Below are positions 6,703 through 13,523 of a DNA stretch of 32,709 nucleotides, one piece after another. The position numbers and the translations under genes were made by a program. Within the stretch, counting starts at the first letter, position 1. Each line of letters starts with the position of its first letter. The DNA lies in the IMG/VR virus record IMGVR_UViG_3300018063_000343, positions 1 to 32,709 of that record, one strand, 5' to 3'. The stretch comes from a virus. The notes under the pieces were generated by a model. It was not told the origin of the DNA and did not search any database. It saw only the letters and a program-made list of their open reading frames with translations.

Positions 6703-6758
6703 CCCCCGGCGCGTAGAATTTCATCGCGAAATTACGTGCGTCGGGGGTGTTTTCTTTT
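6703..6758 (+). terminator. leader hairpin with T-rich tail (attenuator or small RNA terminator)
   Basis: Arms 6703-6722 and 6728-6747 form a long stem (CCCCCG base paired with CGGGGG, further C-G and A-T pairs, small bulges) around a 5-nt loop. It is followed by TGTTTTCTTTT. The whole predicted transcript from the promoter at 6667 would be this hairpin, so either it ends here as a small RNA or it regulates readthrough into the downstream operon. Confidence 0.65.
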
Positions 6759-6782
6759 CCGCCGGGGGAGGCGCTAACGTGT

Positions 6783-7346
6783 GTGCCTGATGCTATCAGT
6801 CCAGAAACCGCTGCCGAGCTTTTACAATCGCTCCTGGCTCAGCAGACGAAGCTCACTATTGAGCAAAACCGGGCCAATGACCTACAGGAGCAGGAGCTAA
6901 GGCAGAAGCAACAGGCGCTAGACCTGCAAGCTCAGGAATTGGCCCTACGCCGTGAAACGCTCAATCGGGCCGAGGCGCGGTTGCAAGAAGTTTTGCAACG
7001 GTTCATCACCGCCGAGAACAAGCTGATTACATTAGACGACAGCTTCGGCGAAACAGTCCAGCGCGTGATTGTAGCCATTCGAGAAATAGCCGCTGCGCTC
7101 ATAGACGTTGAAAAGAGCAATTATGCTCTACTCACGCAGAATAGTAGCGACATTCGAGAGGCGCGGCTGGGCGGCCCGGATAGATTGCAGCGAATGAGAA
7201 AGCAGGAGCTGCTCTTACAACATCAGGAGACGCTACACACGCTCCAGCTTCAGGCGGCGGCGCACGGGAGCCTGGAAGCGCCCGTCAAACTCCTGCGCCA
7301 GATCGAGGCGGAGCAGGCCGCTATAGAGCAACTAACGAATGGTTAA
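6783..7346 (+). CDS. coiled-coil protein, first gene of accessory module
   Basis: The open frame reaches back to 6747, but that part encodes the terminator hairpin's T-rich tail. GTG 6783 with GGAGG 11 bases upstream is the likelier start (187 aa). Residues about 25-90 are a strong heptad coiled coil rich in Gln, Glu, Leu and Arg, and further helices follow to the end. There is no membrane segment. The end overlaps the ATG of the next, membrane-bound gene, so the two products may interact through coiled coils. Function unknown. Confidence 0.65.
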   Translation: MPDAISPETAAELLQSLLAQQTKLTIEQNRANDLQEQELRQKQQALDLQAQELALRRETLNRAEARLQEVLQRFITAENKLITLDDSFGETVQRVIVAIREIAAALIDVEKSNYALLTQNSSDIREARLGGPDRLQRMRKQELLLQHQETLHTLQLQAAAHGSLEAPVKLLRQIEAEQAAIEQLTNG

Positions 7347-7992
7347 ATTTTTTGACTTCCTCTTGTCTATTCCAAAATGGATCGGGTTTGCGGGCGCGAT
7401 TTTATTCGCCCTGATCTACCACGCCGGCAGCCTCTATTTCGGCTACTCGATCACCGTATCCTGGCTATGGGTATTCCTTATCATCAGTGGCCTGGTTGCG
7501 GGGCTACGCCTGAGCCTGGCGCTGGCAATCCTCATTTGCATCTATGCGTTTTTCGCCATTCCCGGCGAGCCGAGCCGGGTCGTTCAAATTGGCATAGCCA
7601 GTGTCATCGTGGCGCTGCTGGCCGGCGGATATTCGCGCTACGCCCGCCATTTGCTGGAACAGAGTGAGGCCGCCTGGATGGAGGCCGAAATTCAGCGAAA
7701 TATTCTCACAGAGATCGAACAGGCGGCTCAGTTGCTAAGGGACGTAAACGGTAATATCGCCAAAATCAAAAAGGCCCGCATTGATTTGCAAGCGACCATG
7801 TATAATTTTAGCTTCCCGGATAATGCCAGAACTCAATTGAACGGCATCGTTCACGATTTGAGCAACCTTGAATTAGCTTCGGACGGTTGGCGGGCGCTGC
7901 ATAAAATCGTCGAGGATGTCAAGAGCGCCAAATTAGAGATTAGTGCGCGCACCCGCAGGCCGATGAAGGCACGGGATCGGGCGGAGGAATAG
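7339..7992 (+). CDS. membrane protein with cytoplasmic coiled-coil tail
   Basis: A 217-residue protein with three to four hydrophobic helices in residues about 10-100 (WIGFAGAILFALIYHAGSLY, then WLWVFLIISGLVAG, LSLALAILICIYAFF and VVQIGIASVIVALLAG). A C-terminal helical region (about 105-205) with heptad-like spacing is likely cytoplasmic. ATG 7339 overlaps the previous stop. A membrane-sensing or exclusion role is possible for such a phage-borne module but cannot be shown from sequence. Confidence 0.65.
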   Translation: MVKFFDFLLSIPKWIGFAGAILFALIYHAGSLYFGYSITVSWLWVFLIISGLVAGLRLSLALAILICIYAFFAIPGEPSRVVQIGIASVIVALLAGGYSRYARHLLEQSEAAWMEAEIQRNILTEIEQAAQLLRDVNGNIAKIKKARIDLQATMYNFSFPDNARTQLNGIVHDLSNLELASDGWRALHKIVEDVKSAKLEISARTRRPMKARDRAEE

Positions 7993-7997
7993 AGCCA

Positions 7998-8513
7998 ATG
8001 CACGGCAATAATGTCTTGGGGTGGATAAAAAGGCTCGTAGGGGTAGTAACACCCAGTAAACCCAAATCCATTATGGAGCGGCTGGAGAGCCTCATTCCGC
8101 CGGTTGAGAAGATCAGAGATAGCTACAAAGTCGATCAACGGATCGCTGAGGAAATTCATAAAGAGATGCTCATCATCGAGGATCGGATGAGGATAAATCT
8201 GGAGGAGCAGCGGCAAAATGTCAAAGTGTCCGAACTCCTGCTAGAGCAGCAAGCTGCCACGGGTGACATAATCGAGGCTCAATATTACAAGAGCCTGGAC
8301 GCCGAAACTATCATAAATAATCTCAGGGAGTGGCTGCTCGGAGATGACCTGACTATCGGTTGGATGCTGGAAAACTCCCTTATTCCTGCTTTTGGCAGAG
8401 GTTTCGCCAAGCAAAAACCTGAGAGGCAACGCGCACTATTCGCACAGCTTCGGATTGCGGCAAACCATTTGCAAAAAATAGACGGGATGCTCATAGAGCC
8501 GGGGGACATATGA
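7998..8513 (+). CDS. helical hypothetical protein of accessory module (171 aa)
   Basis: GGAGGA lies nine bases before ATG 7998. The 171-residue product starts with a short amphipathic, hydrophobic segment (VLGWIKRLVGVV), followed by long charged helices including a probable coiled coil at about 45-90. It ends in an ATGA overlap with the next gene. No family is recognised. It belongs to the operon of the coiled-coil and membrane genes. Confidence 0.6.
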   Translation: MHGNNVLGWIKRLVGVVTPSKPKSIMERLESLIPPVEKIRDSYKVDQRIAEEIHKEMLIIEDRMRINLEEQRQNVKVSELLLEQQAATGDIIEAQYYKSLDAETIINNLREWLLGDDLTIGWMLENSLIPAFGRGFAKQKPERQRALFAQLRIAANHLQKIDGMLIEPGDI

Positions 8514-8761
8514 TCTTCACCGGTTACAACCCCTACGCGCCCCCACGCACCACGCCGCCCCACGCCGGCGATTTGCCCGAGGTGCCGTTGCACGTGTTCG
8601 CGGCGGCGGAGGATGTCCACGCCACGCATTTGAGCGCGGATGGCAGGTTTGCATATTGCGAGCGGTACGGGGCAGTTCTGCAAGCCGAATGGGACGGGGG
8701 GATTTTTGGAGCGTGGTGGCTCTATCCGAATGGACTTCCACCTGACGCGGTTAGGATGTAA
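8510..8761 (+). CDS. small hypothetical protein of accessory module (83 aa)
   Basis: ATG 8510 overlaps the previous stop (ATGA) with GGGGGA upstream. The 83-residue protein is Pro-rich at the start (NPYAPPRTTPPHAGDLPEVP) and ends with a compact, Trp-rich stretch (EWDGGIFGAWWLYPNGLPP) suggestive of a small beta domain. Unrecognised. It is the last gene before the next promoter. Confidence 0.55.
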   Translation: MIFTGYNPYAPPRTTPPHAGDLPEVPLHVFAAAEDVHATHLSADGRFAYCERYGAVLQAEWDGGIFGAWWLYPNGLPPDAVRM

Positions 8762-8763
8762 AG

Positions 8764-8791
8764 TTGACAATTACCTCATTAAAAGTATAAT
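8764..8791 (+). promoter_or_regulatory. consensus sigma-70 promoter of the regulator gene
   Basis: TTGACA (8764-8769), 16-bp spacer, TATAAT (8786-8791): both boxes match consensus exactly. It drives the helix-turn-helix gene at 8841 and probably the HNH gene. Confidence 0.85.
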
Positions 8792-8837
8792 ATCTGTAGT
8801 TGAATACTCAACACAATGTTATACTTAAGTGAGGTAA
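8771..8837 (+). promoter_or_regulatory. inverted operator-like repeat flanking the leader
   Basis: TTACCTCA-N6-GTATAA (8771-8790) overlaps the promoter spacer and -10 box. Its inverted counterpart (8819-8837, TTATAC...TGAGGTAA) covers the SD of the regulator gene. A smaller dyad GTTGA-ATAC-TCAAC lies between them. This fits autoregulation by the encoded Xre-type protein binding two sites. Confidence 0.6.
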
Positions 8838-8840
8838 AAA

Positions 8841-9107
8841 ATGACTCTGTTGGAATATGCTACTGAGATTGACAAAGCAGAACGGGAGTACCACCGGCTT
8901 TTAGAGGATTTCTTTAGAGATGCCCCCCGGCTTTTTAAGGAGGCCAGAAAAGCAAACGGGTTATCACAAAGGGCATTAGCGGATTTACTGGGGGTTGACT
9001 TTACCTACATCTCCAAAATAGAAAATGGGCATCTTAGGCCGGGTATGCCGACGGTTCGGAAATTTGGGGAGTGGCTAAGGACTGGCAAGGTCGACTCCGG
9101 TGAATAG
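8841..9107 (+). CDS. Xre-family helix-turn-helix regulator
   Basis: An 88-residue protein whose residues about 28-82 form a classic Xre/Cro helix-turn-helix: LFKEARKANGLSQRALADLL, then GVDFTYISKIENGHLRPGMP. The N-terminal 27 residues form an extra acidic helix. It has no effector or dimerisation domain, so it is a small repressor or Cro-like protein rather than a full C1 repressor. GAGGT five bases upstream is part of the inverted repeat, which suggests self-repression. It overlaps the HNH gene by 8 bp. Confidence 0.85.
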   Translation: MTLLEYATEIDKAEREYHRLLEDFFRDAPRLFKEARKANGLSQRALADLLGVDFTYISKIENGHLRPGMPTVRKFGEWLRTGKVDSGE

Positions 9108-9741
9108 TAAGCAAAGGTGGTACGCTAAACTAAAAGCCGACCCAGAACGGTATAAAGAGTACCTACGCCAGTGGCGAGAGAGGCGCAGGCGAGAAGCTGA
9201 CCCGGAAGGATGGGCAGAACGCCAGCGTAAGCAACAGGAGATTGATAACCGACGAATTGCAAAGCTAAAGGCTGATCCCGAACGATGGGCAGAGCGCCTT
9301 CGCAGGAGGCGGGAAACGGCGCGTATATACAGAGAGACCAGGCGAGAAGAGTTAGCCAAGAAGGAGCGCGAGCGCCAAGCAGCTAATCCAGAGGCGATAA
9401 GCAAGGCAAAAAAAGAACGGCGTGCGGCCAATCTGGAAAAATATCGAGAGAATGGGCGTAAGGATTACGCGGCAAATTCGGGAGAGTACAAGCGCCGCGC
9501 GTGGAAGCGGAAGCTATCCGAGATCAACGCCCTTGGCTATCATACGGAAAAAGAATTTCAGGACTTATGTTCTTATTATATGGATCAATGCTTGGCCTGT
9601 GGTGATGTTCCAGACAAGCTAAGTAGAGACCACGTTATTCCGCTTGTCAAAGGTGGCTCTGATGACATCTCAAATATTCAACCATTATGCCGCGGCTGCA
9701 ATGCCAGCAAGGGCACAAAGACGATTGGCTATCGGGTATAG
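9100..9741 (+). CDS. HNH endonuclease
   Basis: A 213-residue protein from GTG 9100. The C-terminal HNH domain reads CLACG, then SRDHVIPLVKGGSDDISNIQ, then CRGCN, giving the two Cys pairs (zinc) and the Asp-His/Asn catalytic signature. The N-terminal 140 residues are highly basic and contain loose repeats of KADPER..AE.LR.RR type, typical of phage HNH proteins. HNH proteins beside terminase genes in HK97-like phages support DNA cutting during packaging; here it sits directly ahead of the terminase genes. A free-standing homing role is the alternative. Confidence 0.9.
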   Translation: MNSKQRWYAKLKADPERYKEYLRQWRERRRREADPEGWAERQRKQQEIDNRRIAKLKADPERWAERLRRRRETARIYRETRREELAKKERERQAANPEAISKAKKERRAANLEKYRENGRKDYAANSGEYKRRAWKRKLSEINALGYHTEKEFQDLCSYYMDQCLACGDVPDKLSRDHVIPLVKGGSDDISNIQPLCRGCNASKGTKTIGYRV

Positions 9742-9786
9742 GTGGTGGCCCTGTGGCGAATTGCCAGCCAACGCAGTGAGGATGCC

Positions 9787-9951
9787 GTGACGTGTGAAAT
9801 AAAGGTCAAATTTGAACCAAGAGATATTTGGATAGGTGTCTATTGGCGACTTACACCATCTATTGAAAGCAAGTATCGAAAATTGGAAATATATATTTGT
9901 ATTTTACCTATGATTCCAATTAAATTGCGTTTTGAATGGGGCTGGAAATGA
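9787..9951 (+). CDS. small conserved-looking phage protein
   Basis: I chose GTG 9787 (GAGG five bases upstream; 54 residues), although the frame is open from 9742. The core FEPRDIWIGVYWR followed by a repeated-strand ending in ILPMIPIKLRFEW looks like a small beta-rich protein of a type I associate with genes next to terminases. Function is unknown. Its stop overlaps the ATG of the terminase small subunit (ATGA). Confidence 0.6.
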   Translation: MTCEIKVKFEPRDIWIGVYWRLTPSIESKYRKLEIYICILPMIPIKLRFEWGWK

Positions 9952-10619
9952 CCGACTTCCTCCCCGCCGCCGGCCAACCCGAAGCGTTCGCCGGCTCCTT
10001 CCCGGCCTCGCACGATACGCTGGGGCAGGCAAAGCGCCGGATGGCCTTGTCGGAAGCCTTCGCCGGTGCGTTCAACGCCTCGCCTGCCGTGCAGGGGCAA
10101 TCTAAAAGCCGCGAAACTTTCAAGTGGCTAATAGAAACCGATAACAAGCCGGCGTGGTGGCCTGATTTTGACGAAATACGGGAGGAATTTCCTCATTTCA
10201 AAAAGTGGGAAATTTGGAGCTTGATCGCCTGGGCGTCAATGCACGCGGGTCTGCGGGACCCGCGCACCCTACAAGAATTTGCAGATAGTATAAATACCTC
10301 TACTCGAACTCTTTTGACATATCGAACAAAAACCTGGGGCGACAAACCGACCGTTGATGAGGCAATAGCCACGGTAAAATCAGGTTCGATGTGGCATAGA
10401 CGTAGAAAGGTACTTACGGCGTTGGGAGATGTGGCCGAAATGCCCGACCCCAAAGCACATCCCGACCGCAAAATGTTTCTGGAAATGACGGGCGATTACC
10501 CCGCTCGGCCACGACCCGAGCCGGATCTCACCATTGACGAAACCTTCACAAAACGATTGGAGCAAATCTATCAGGATGACGGCGATATTATCGACCTACC
10601 GGCCCTTGACGCAGATTGA
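9948..10619 (+). CDS. terS: terminase small subunit-like protein
   Basis: A 223-residue protein from ATG 9948 (ATGA overlap, GGGG upstream; ATG 9936 is an alternative). Residues about 60-140 contain a helix-turn-helix-like region (WSLIAWASMHAGLRDPRTLQ, then EFADSINTSTRTLLTYR) resembling phage terminase small subunits of the phBC6A51 type. The acidic C-terminus would contact the large subunit. The position directly before the large terminase supports the call. The extreme N-terminus has two similar motifs (EAFAGSFPAS and EAFAGAFNAS). Confidence 0.75.
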   Translation: MTDFLPAAGQPEAFAGSFPASHDTLGQAKRRMALSEAFAGAFNASPAVQGQSKSRETFKWLIETDNKPAWWPDFDEIREEFPHFKKWEIWSLIAWASMHAGLRDPRTLQEFADSINTSTRTLLTYRTKTWGDKPTVDEAIATVKSGSMWHRRRKVLTALGDVAEMPDPKAHPDRKMFLEMTGDYPARPRPEPDLTIDETFTKRLEQIYQDDGDIIDLPALDAD

Positions 10620-13152
10620 GTACCGGTCCCCAATTGACCGCTTTATCATCACCGGCAAGGCGGCTGGCTGCCCGCCGGACCAGCTCCTCAATTTCCGACG
10701 CGGCAACTACCCGGCCCAACCGCGCCAGTTGGAATTTCACGCCGCCGCCCGCGAGTGCGACCGGCCAGGCGGCCCCGTGCGAGTGGGCTACGGCGGGCCG
10801 CGCGGGGAGGCGAAAGCTTTGGCAATTAATACACCCATCCCTACACCGGATGGGTGGAAACTGATGGCGGATATTGCTCCAGGGGATTACGTGTTTGCGC
10901 CTGATGGAAATCCTACTATAGTGACAAACTGCTCACCTATTATGTTCGACCAAACTTGTTTTGAAGTAGAGTTTTCGGACGGCGCTAGACTTATTGCGGA
11001 TGCTGGACATCAATGGTTGACATTTTCAAAATTAGAAAGAGGGCGCCTAAAGGGTAGAACGGACGAATTTAGAGAAAGGCGCAGAGAAAGGCGACCTTCA
11101 GTAGGAATGGGGAAAAAGCCCTGGTTAGTAGAGGCAAATAAAAATAGAATTTACTCCTACTTACCTCCTCAATGCGGGTCAGTCAGGACGACCCAGGAGA
11201 TTTTTGAGTCTCTTTATCACAATGGTGAAGTAAATCACGCTGTGAAGTTGACCGATCCGCTTTGCTTGCCTTCTTTGGATTTACCTATTGACCCATACGT
11301 ATTGGGGCTATGGCTAGGCGACGGTGACTCTTTAAGAGGTTACATAACCACTGAAGACGCTGAAATCTTACTGGAAATAGAAAATGCGGGACTTGTGGCA
11401 ACGCACCGGAAAAGATTGCGGTATCACCTCGCCGGGTTAACCACTCTGCTCCGTGAACAAAACCTGATAAAAAATAAGCACATTCCGAAAGTTTATCTTC
11501 GCGCCTCAGTTGGTCAAAGGCTAAGTTTGCTCCAGGGATTGATGGACACGGACGGCAGCGTAAATAAAAATAATGGAGGCTGTAGATTTACCTCAACCAA
11601 TCACGGGCTTGCGTTAGGGACATTGGAGCTAGCCCTTTCTCTTGGGATTAAGGCTACAATATTTGAAGGGGTCGCAAGGTTGAATGGTAAGGATATTAGC
11701 CCGCTGTGGAACGTTTCGTTTTCAACAATGTTGCCAGTGTTTAGATTGCCTCGTAAGTTAAATATTCAAAAAATGAATGGATTTACCTCGGTTATAAGCC
11801 AGCGGTTTATTGTCAAGGCTAGACCGACCATTAGCGTTCCTGTCAGGTGTATCACAGTAGAGTCCGAGTCTCATTGTTATCTGGCGGGTGATAGATTTAT
11901 TCCTACCCATAATTCACACGCGGCGCTGGCGCAGGCGGTGATGGATGACGCATGGCGGGTGGATGACCTGAAGGTTTTGTTTCTGCGGAATATCGGCAAG
12001 GCCGCCCGCGAGTCGTTTGAGGATTTGGTTCATAAGGTACTGGCCGGGTTCCCGGCGGAATACGTCGGCAGCCGCAGCCGGCTAAAACTGGCTAACGGCT
12101 CCTTTGTCGTTCTAGGCGGCTTCAAATCAGAGAGCGACATAGACAAATATATCGGGATCGAATATGACCTGATGGTGATCGAGGACGCCAACCTGATCAC
12201 CAAAACCAAAATAGACCGGCTCTTTGGCTCGCTGCGATCCTCAAAAACCAACTGGCGGCCCCGCGCCTATTTGACCTTTAACCCTGGCGGTGTAGGACAC
12301 GCCTGGGTCAAACGAATGTTTGTCGAACCCTGGCGCGCGGGGCGACAATCAGAGACGCGCTTTATCCAGGCCCGGCCTGGCGAAAATATATTTGTCAATC
12401 CCGAATACCGCCAATACCTGGATGGCCTGACTGGCTGGCTGCGGCGCGCCTGGCGTGATGGGGATTGGGATATTGCGGCGGGGCAGTTTTTCACCACGTT
12501 TCGGCGCGAGGTTCACGTCAAGAAGCCACCGTTTGCAAAAATTCCGGCAAACTGGCCGGTGTGGGCCTCGCTCGATTATGGCTTCAATCACCCAACGGTC
12601 TTTTACCTGCACACGATTGGAGACGGGATACTCTGGACAGTCGGAGAGCACTGGCGGCAGCGTTGGCAGGTGAGCCAGCACGCCGAGGCGATCAAGGCGC
12701 TTTTCGGGCGCTGGGGGGTTGCGCCGGGGCGGATCAGAAATTTTCCGGCGGGGCACGATTGTTTTGGGGATGAAGAGGATAACGAGAACCCGACCATTGC
12801 CCAGAAATACAAAAAATATGGCCTCAAACTGACCCGCGCCGATACCGACCGGGTGAATGGCTGGGCTGAAATGCTGGCCCGCCTGGGCGATCCCGACGAA
12901 GGCATAGCCCCGACGTGGTTTATTTCCGAGGATTGCCCCCGGCTGATTGAATGTTTACCTCTACTGCAACACGACCCCCACCGGCCTGAAGATGTCTTGA
13001 AATGGGACATCGACGAAACGGGGGAGGGGGGCGATGATTCGGCGGACGCGGCCCGCTACGGGCTGATGGGCGCGCCGCAACGCCGGTTCGTCGAGGCGTC
13101 CACTATCAAGCGCCCCGATCCTATCGGAGAAATGGACAAAGCCGGATGGTGA
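10576..13152 (+). CDS. terL: terminase large subunit interrupted by an intein
   Basis: The ATP-driven packaging motor and nuclease. From ATG 10576 the precursor is 858 residues; TTG 10534 is a possible earlier start. Removing the intein leaves about 492 residues, normal for TerL. The P-loop reads GGPRGEAK, then Ser after splicing. Walker B is DLMVIED, the coupling motif lies near TFNPGG, and the nuclease domain has SLDYGFNHP, a second acidic cluster (GHDCFGDEEDNE) and WDIDETGEGGDDSADA near the end. The intein splits the P-loop between Lys and Ser, so packaging ATPase activity requires splicing. The gene overlaps the small subunit by 44 bp and a 65-aa gene by 7 bp. Confidence 0.95.
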   Translation: MTAILSTYRPLTQIEYRSPIDRFIITGKAAGCPPDQLLNFRRGNYPAQPRQLEFHAAARECDRPGGPVRVGYGGPRGEAKALAINTPIPTPDGWKLMADIAPGDYVFAPDGNPTIVTNCSPIMFDQTCFEVEFSDGARLIADAGHQWLTFSKLERGRLKGRTDEFRERRRERRPSVGMGKKPWLVEANKNRIYSYLPPQCGSVRTTQEIFESLYHNGEVNHAVKLTDPLCLPSLDLPIDPYVLGLWLGDGDSLRGYITTEDAEILLEIENAGLVATHRKRLRYHLAGLTTLLREQNLIKNKHIPKVYLRASVGQRLSLLQGLMDTDGSVNKNNGGCRFTSTNHGLALGTLELALSLGIKATIFEGVARLNGKDISPLWNVSFSTMLPVFRLPRKLNIQKMNGFTSVISQRFIVKARPTISVPVRCITVESESHCYLAGDRFIPTHNSHAALAQAVMDDAWRVDDLKVLFLRNIGKAARESFEDLVHKVLAGFPAEYVGSRSRLKLANGSFVVLGGFKSESDIDKYIGIEYDLMVIEDANLITKTKIDRLFGSLRSSKTNWRPRAYLTFNPGGVGHAWVKRMFVEPWRAGRQSETRFIQARPGENIFVNPEYRQYLDGLTGWLRRAWRDGDWDIAAGQFFTTFRREVHVKKPPFAKIPANWPVWASLDYGFNHPTVFYLHTIGDGILWTVGEHWRQRWQVSQHAEAIKALFGRWGVAPGRIRNFPAGHDCFGDEEDNENPTIAQKYKKYGLKLTRADTDRVNGWAEMLARLGDPDEGIAPTWFISEDCPRLIECLPLLQHDPHRPEDVLKWDIDETGEGGDDSADAARYGLMGAPQRRFVEASTIKRPDPIGEMDKAGW
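10816..11913 (+). mobile_element. class 3-type intein with LAGLIDADG endonuclease
   Basis: An in-frame 366-residue insert. It starts with Ala instead of Cys or Ser (ALAINTPIPTPDGWK) and ends PTHN before Ser+1. Block B has H65 and W67 (AGHQW), block F has C345 in VRCITVE where most inteins have Asp, and T364 precedes H365-N366. This Trp-Cys-Thr set is the class 3 intein signature, where the block F Cys starts splicing. The two LAGLIDADG motifs are LGLWLGDGDS (Asp 169) and LLQGLMDTDGS (Asp 246), so the endonuclease looks intact. The insert is visibly more AT-rich than the flanking exteins, consistent with later arrival. Confidence 0.92.
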
Positions 13153-13343
13153 AAACCTACACCAAACCGACCTTGACCGGCAGCCGGGCCCGCACCGTTC
13201 GCCGCAGCGACGGGCTGATTGAATACCGGGATAAGGAGACCAACGCGCTGTTGTTCCTGTATGATCCTACCCGGCGGATTATCCAAATCCAAAAGCGGGG
13301 CAGGCGTTCAATTGGGGAATTGCCACTTGACAACCCGGTGTGA
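13146..13343 (+). CDS. small hypothetical protein between terminase and portal (65 aa)
   Basis: ATG 13146 overlaps the end of the terminase by 7 bp. The 65-residue protein is basic with a beta-rich look (DGLIEYRDKETNALLFLYD, then RRIIQIQKRG). No family is recognised. The TTGACA at 13327-13332 lies within its last codons. Confidence 0.65.
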   Translation: MVKTYTKPTLTGSRARTVRRSDGLIEYRDKETNALLFLYDPTRRIIQIQKRGRRSIGELPLDNPV

Positions 13344-13356
13344 GGTGTGGTAGTAT
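13327..13356 (+). promoter_or_regulatory. probable promoter ahead of the structured interval
   Basis: TTGACA (13327-13332), 18-bp spacer, TAGTAT (13351-13356). The -35 box is perfect and the -10 matches four of six. Predicted transcription would start around 13363 and run into the structured region and its terminator. Confidence 0.5.
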
Positions 13357-13437
13357 AACGGCATAGCTTCGTAATGAAATGCCATAAGGCATAGATAGGC
13401 GGGGCAGGCACTACTCAGAAGCCACACCTGCCTCGCC
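13344..13437 (+). ncRNA. candidate structured RNA between terminase and portal
   Basis: No ORF covers this interval, yet it is densely self-complementary. GGTGTGG (13344-13350) pairs with CCACACC (13422-13428). An 11-nt arm at 13398-13408 pairs with 13427-13437 (one mismatch). These two pairings interleave, as in a pseudoknot, and their 3' arms overlap by two bases, so they may also be alternatives. GGCAT (13360-13364), ATGCC (13379-13383) and GGCAT (13388-13392) offer two competing hairpins. A promoter lies upstream and a strong terminator downstream. It could be a small RNA or a leader controlling the portal operon. It is not a tRNA: the T-arm is missing. Confidence 0.45.
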
Positions 13438-13464
13438 AAAAACTAAATAATTACAGCGACTTAG

Positions 13465-13510
13465 AGCGCACCTTAAGGAAGGTTTTTCTTCCGGGTGCGC
13501 TTTTTTATTT
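13465..13510 (+). terminator. strong intrinsic terminator before the portal gene
   Basis: AGCGCACC (13465-13472) pairs with GGTGCGCT (13494-13501). Inside it GGAAG (13477-13481) pairs with CTTCC (13488-13492). The stem is followed by TTTTTTATTT. It separates the packaging genes from the head and tail genes, so late expression would need readthrough, antitermination or another promoter. Confidence 0.85.
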
Positions 13511-13523
13511 CCCACCATTAACG

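Noticed and set aside
10816-11913. A free-standing homing endonuclease gene or group I intron in the terminase gene.
   Set aside because: The insert is in frame at both ends, without stops, and has intein splicing motifs A, B, F and G, so it is an intein.
13344-13428. A tRNA gene: GGTGTGG and CCACACC arms look like an acceptor stem, TAGTATAACGG fits the box A pattern, and TTCGTAA looks like an anticodon loop.
   Set aside because: There is no GTTCRANYC T-arm, the anticodon stem does not pair, the D-stem is only three pairs, and no CCA follows. Kept only as a structured RNA candidate.
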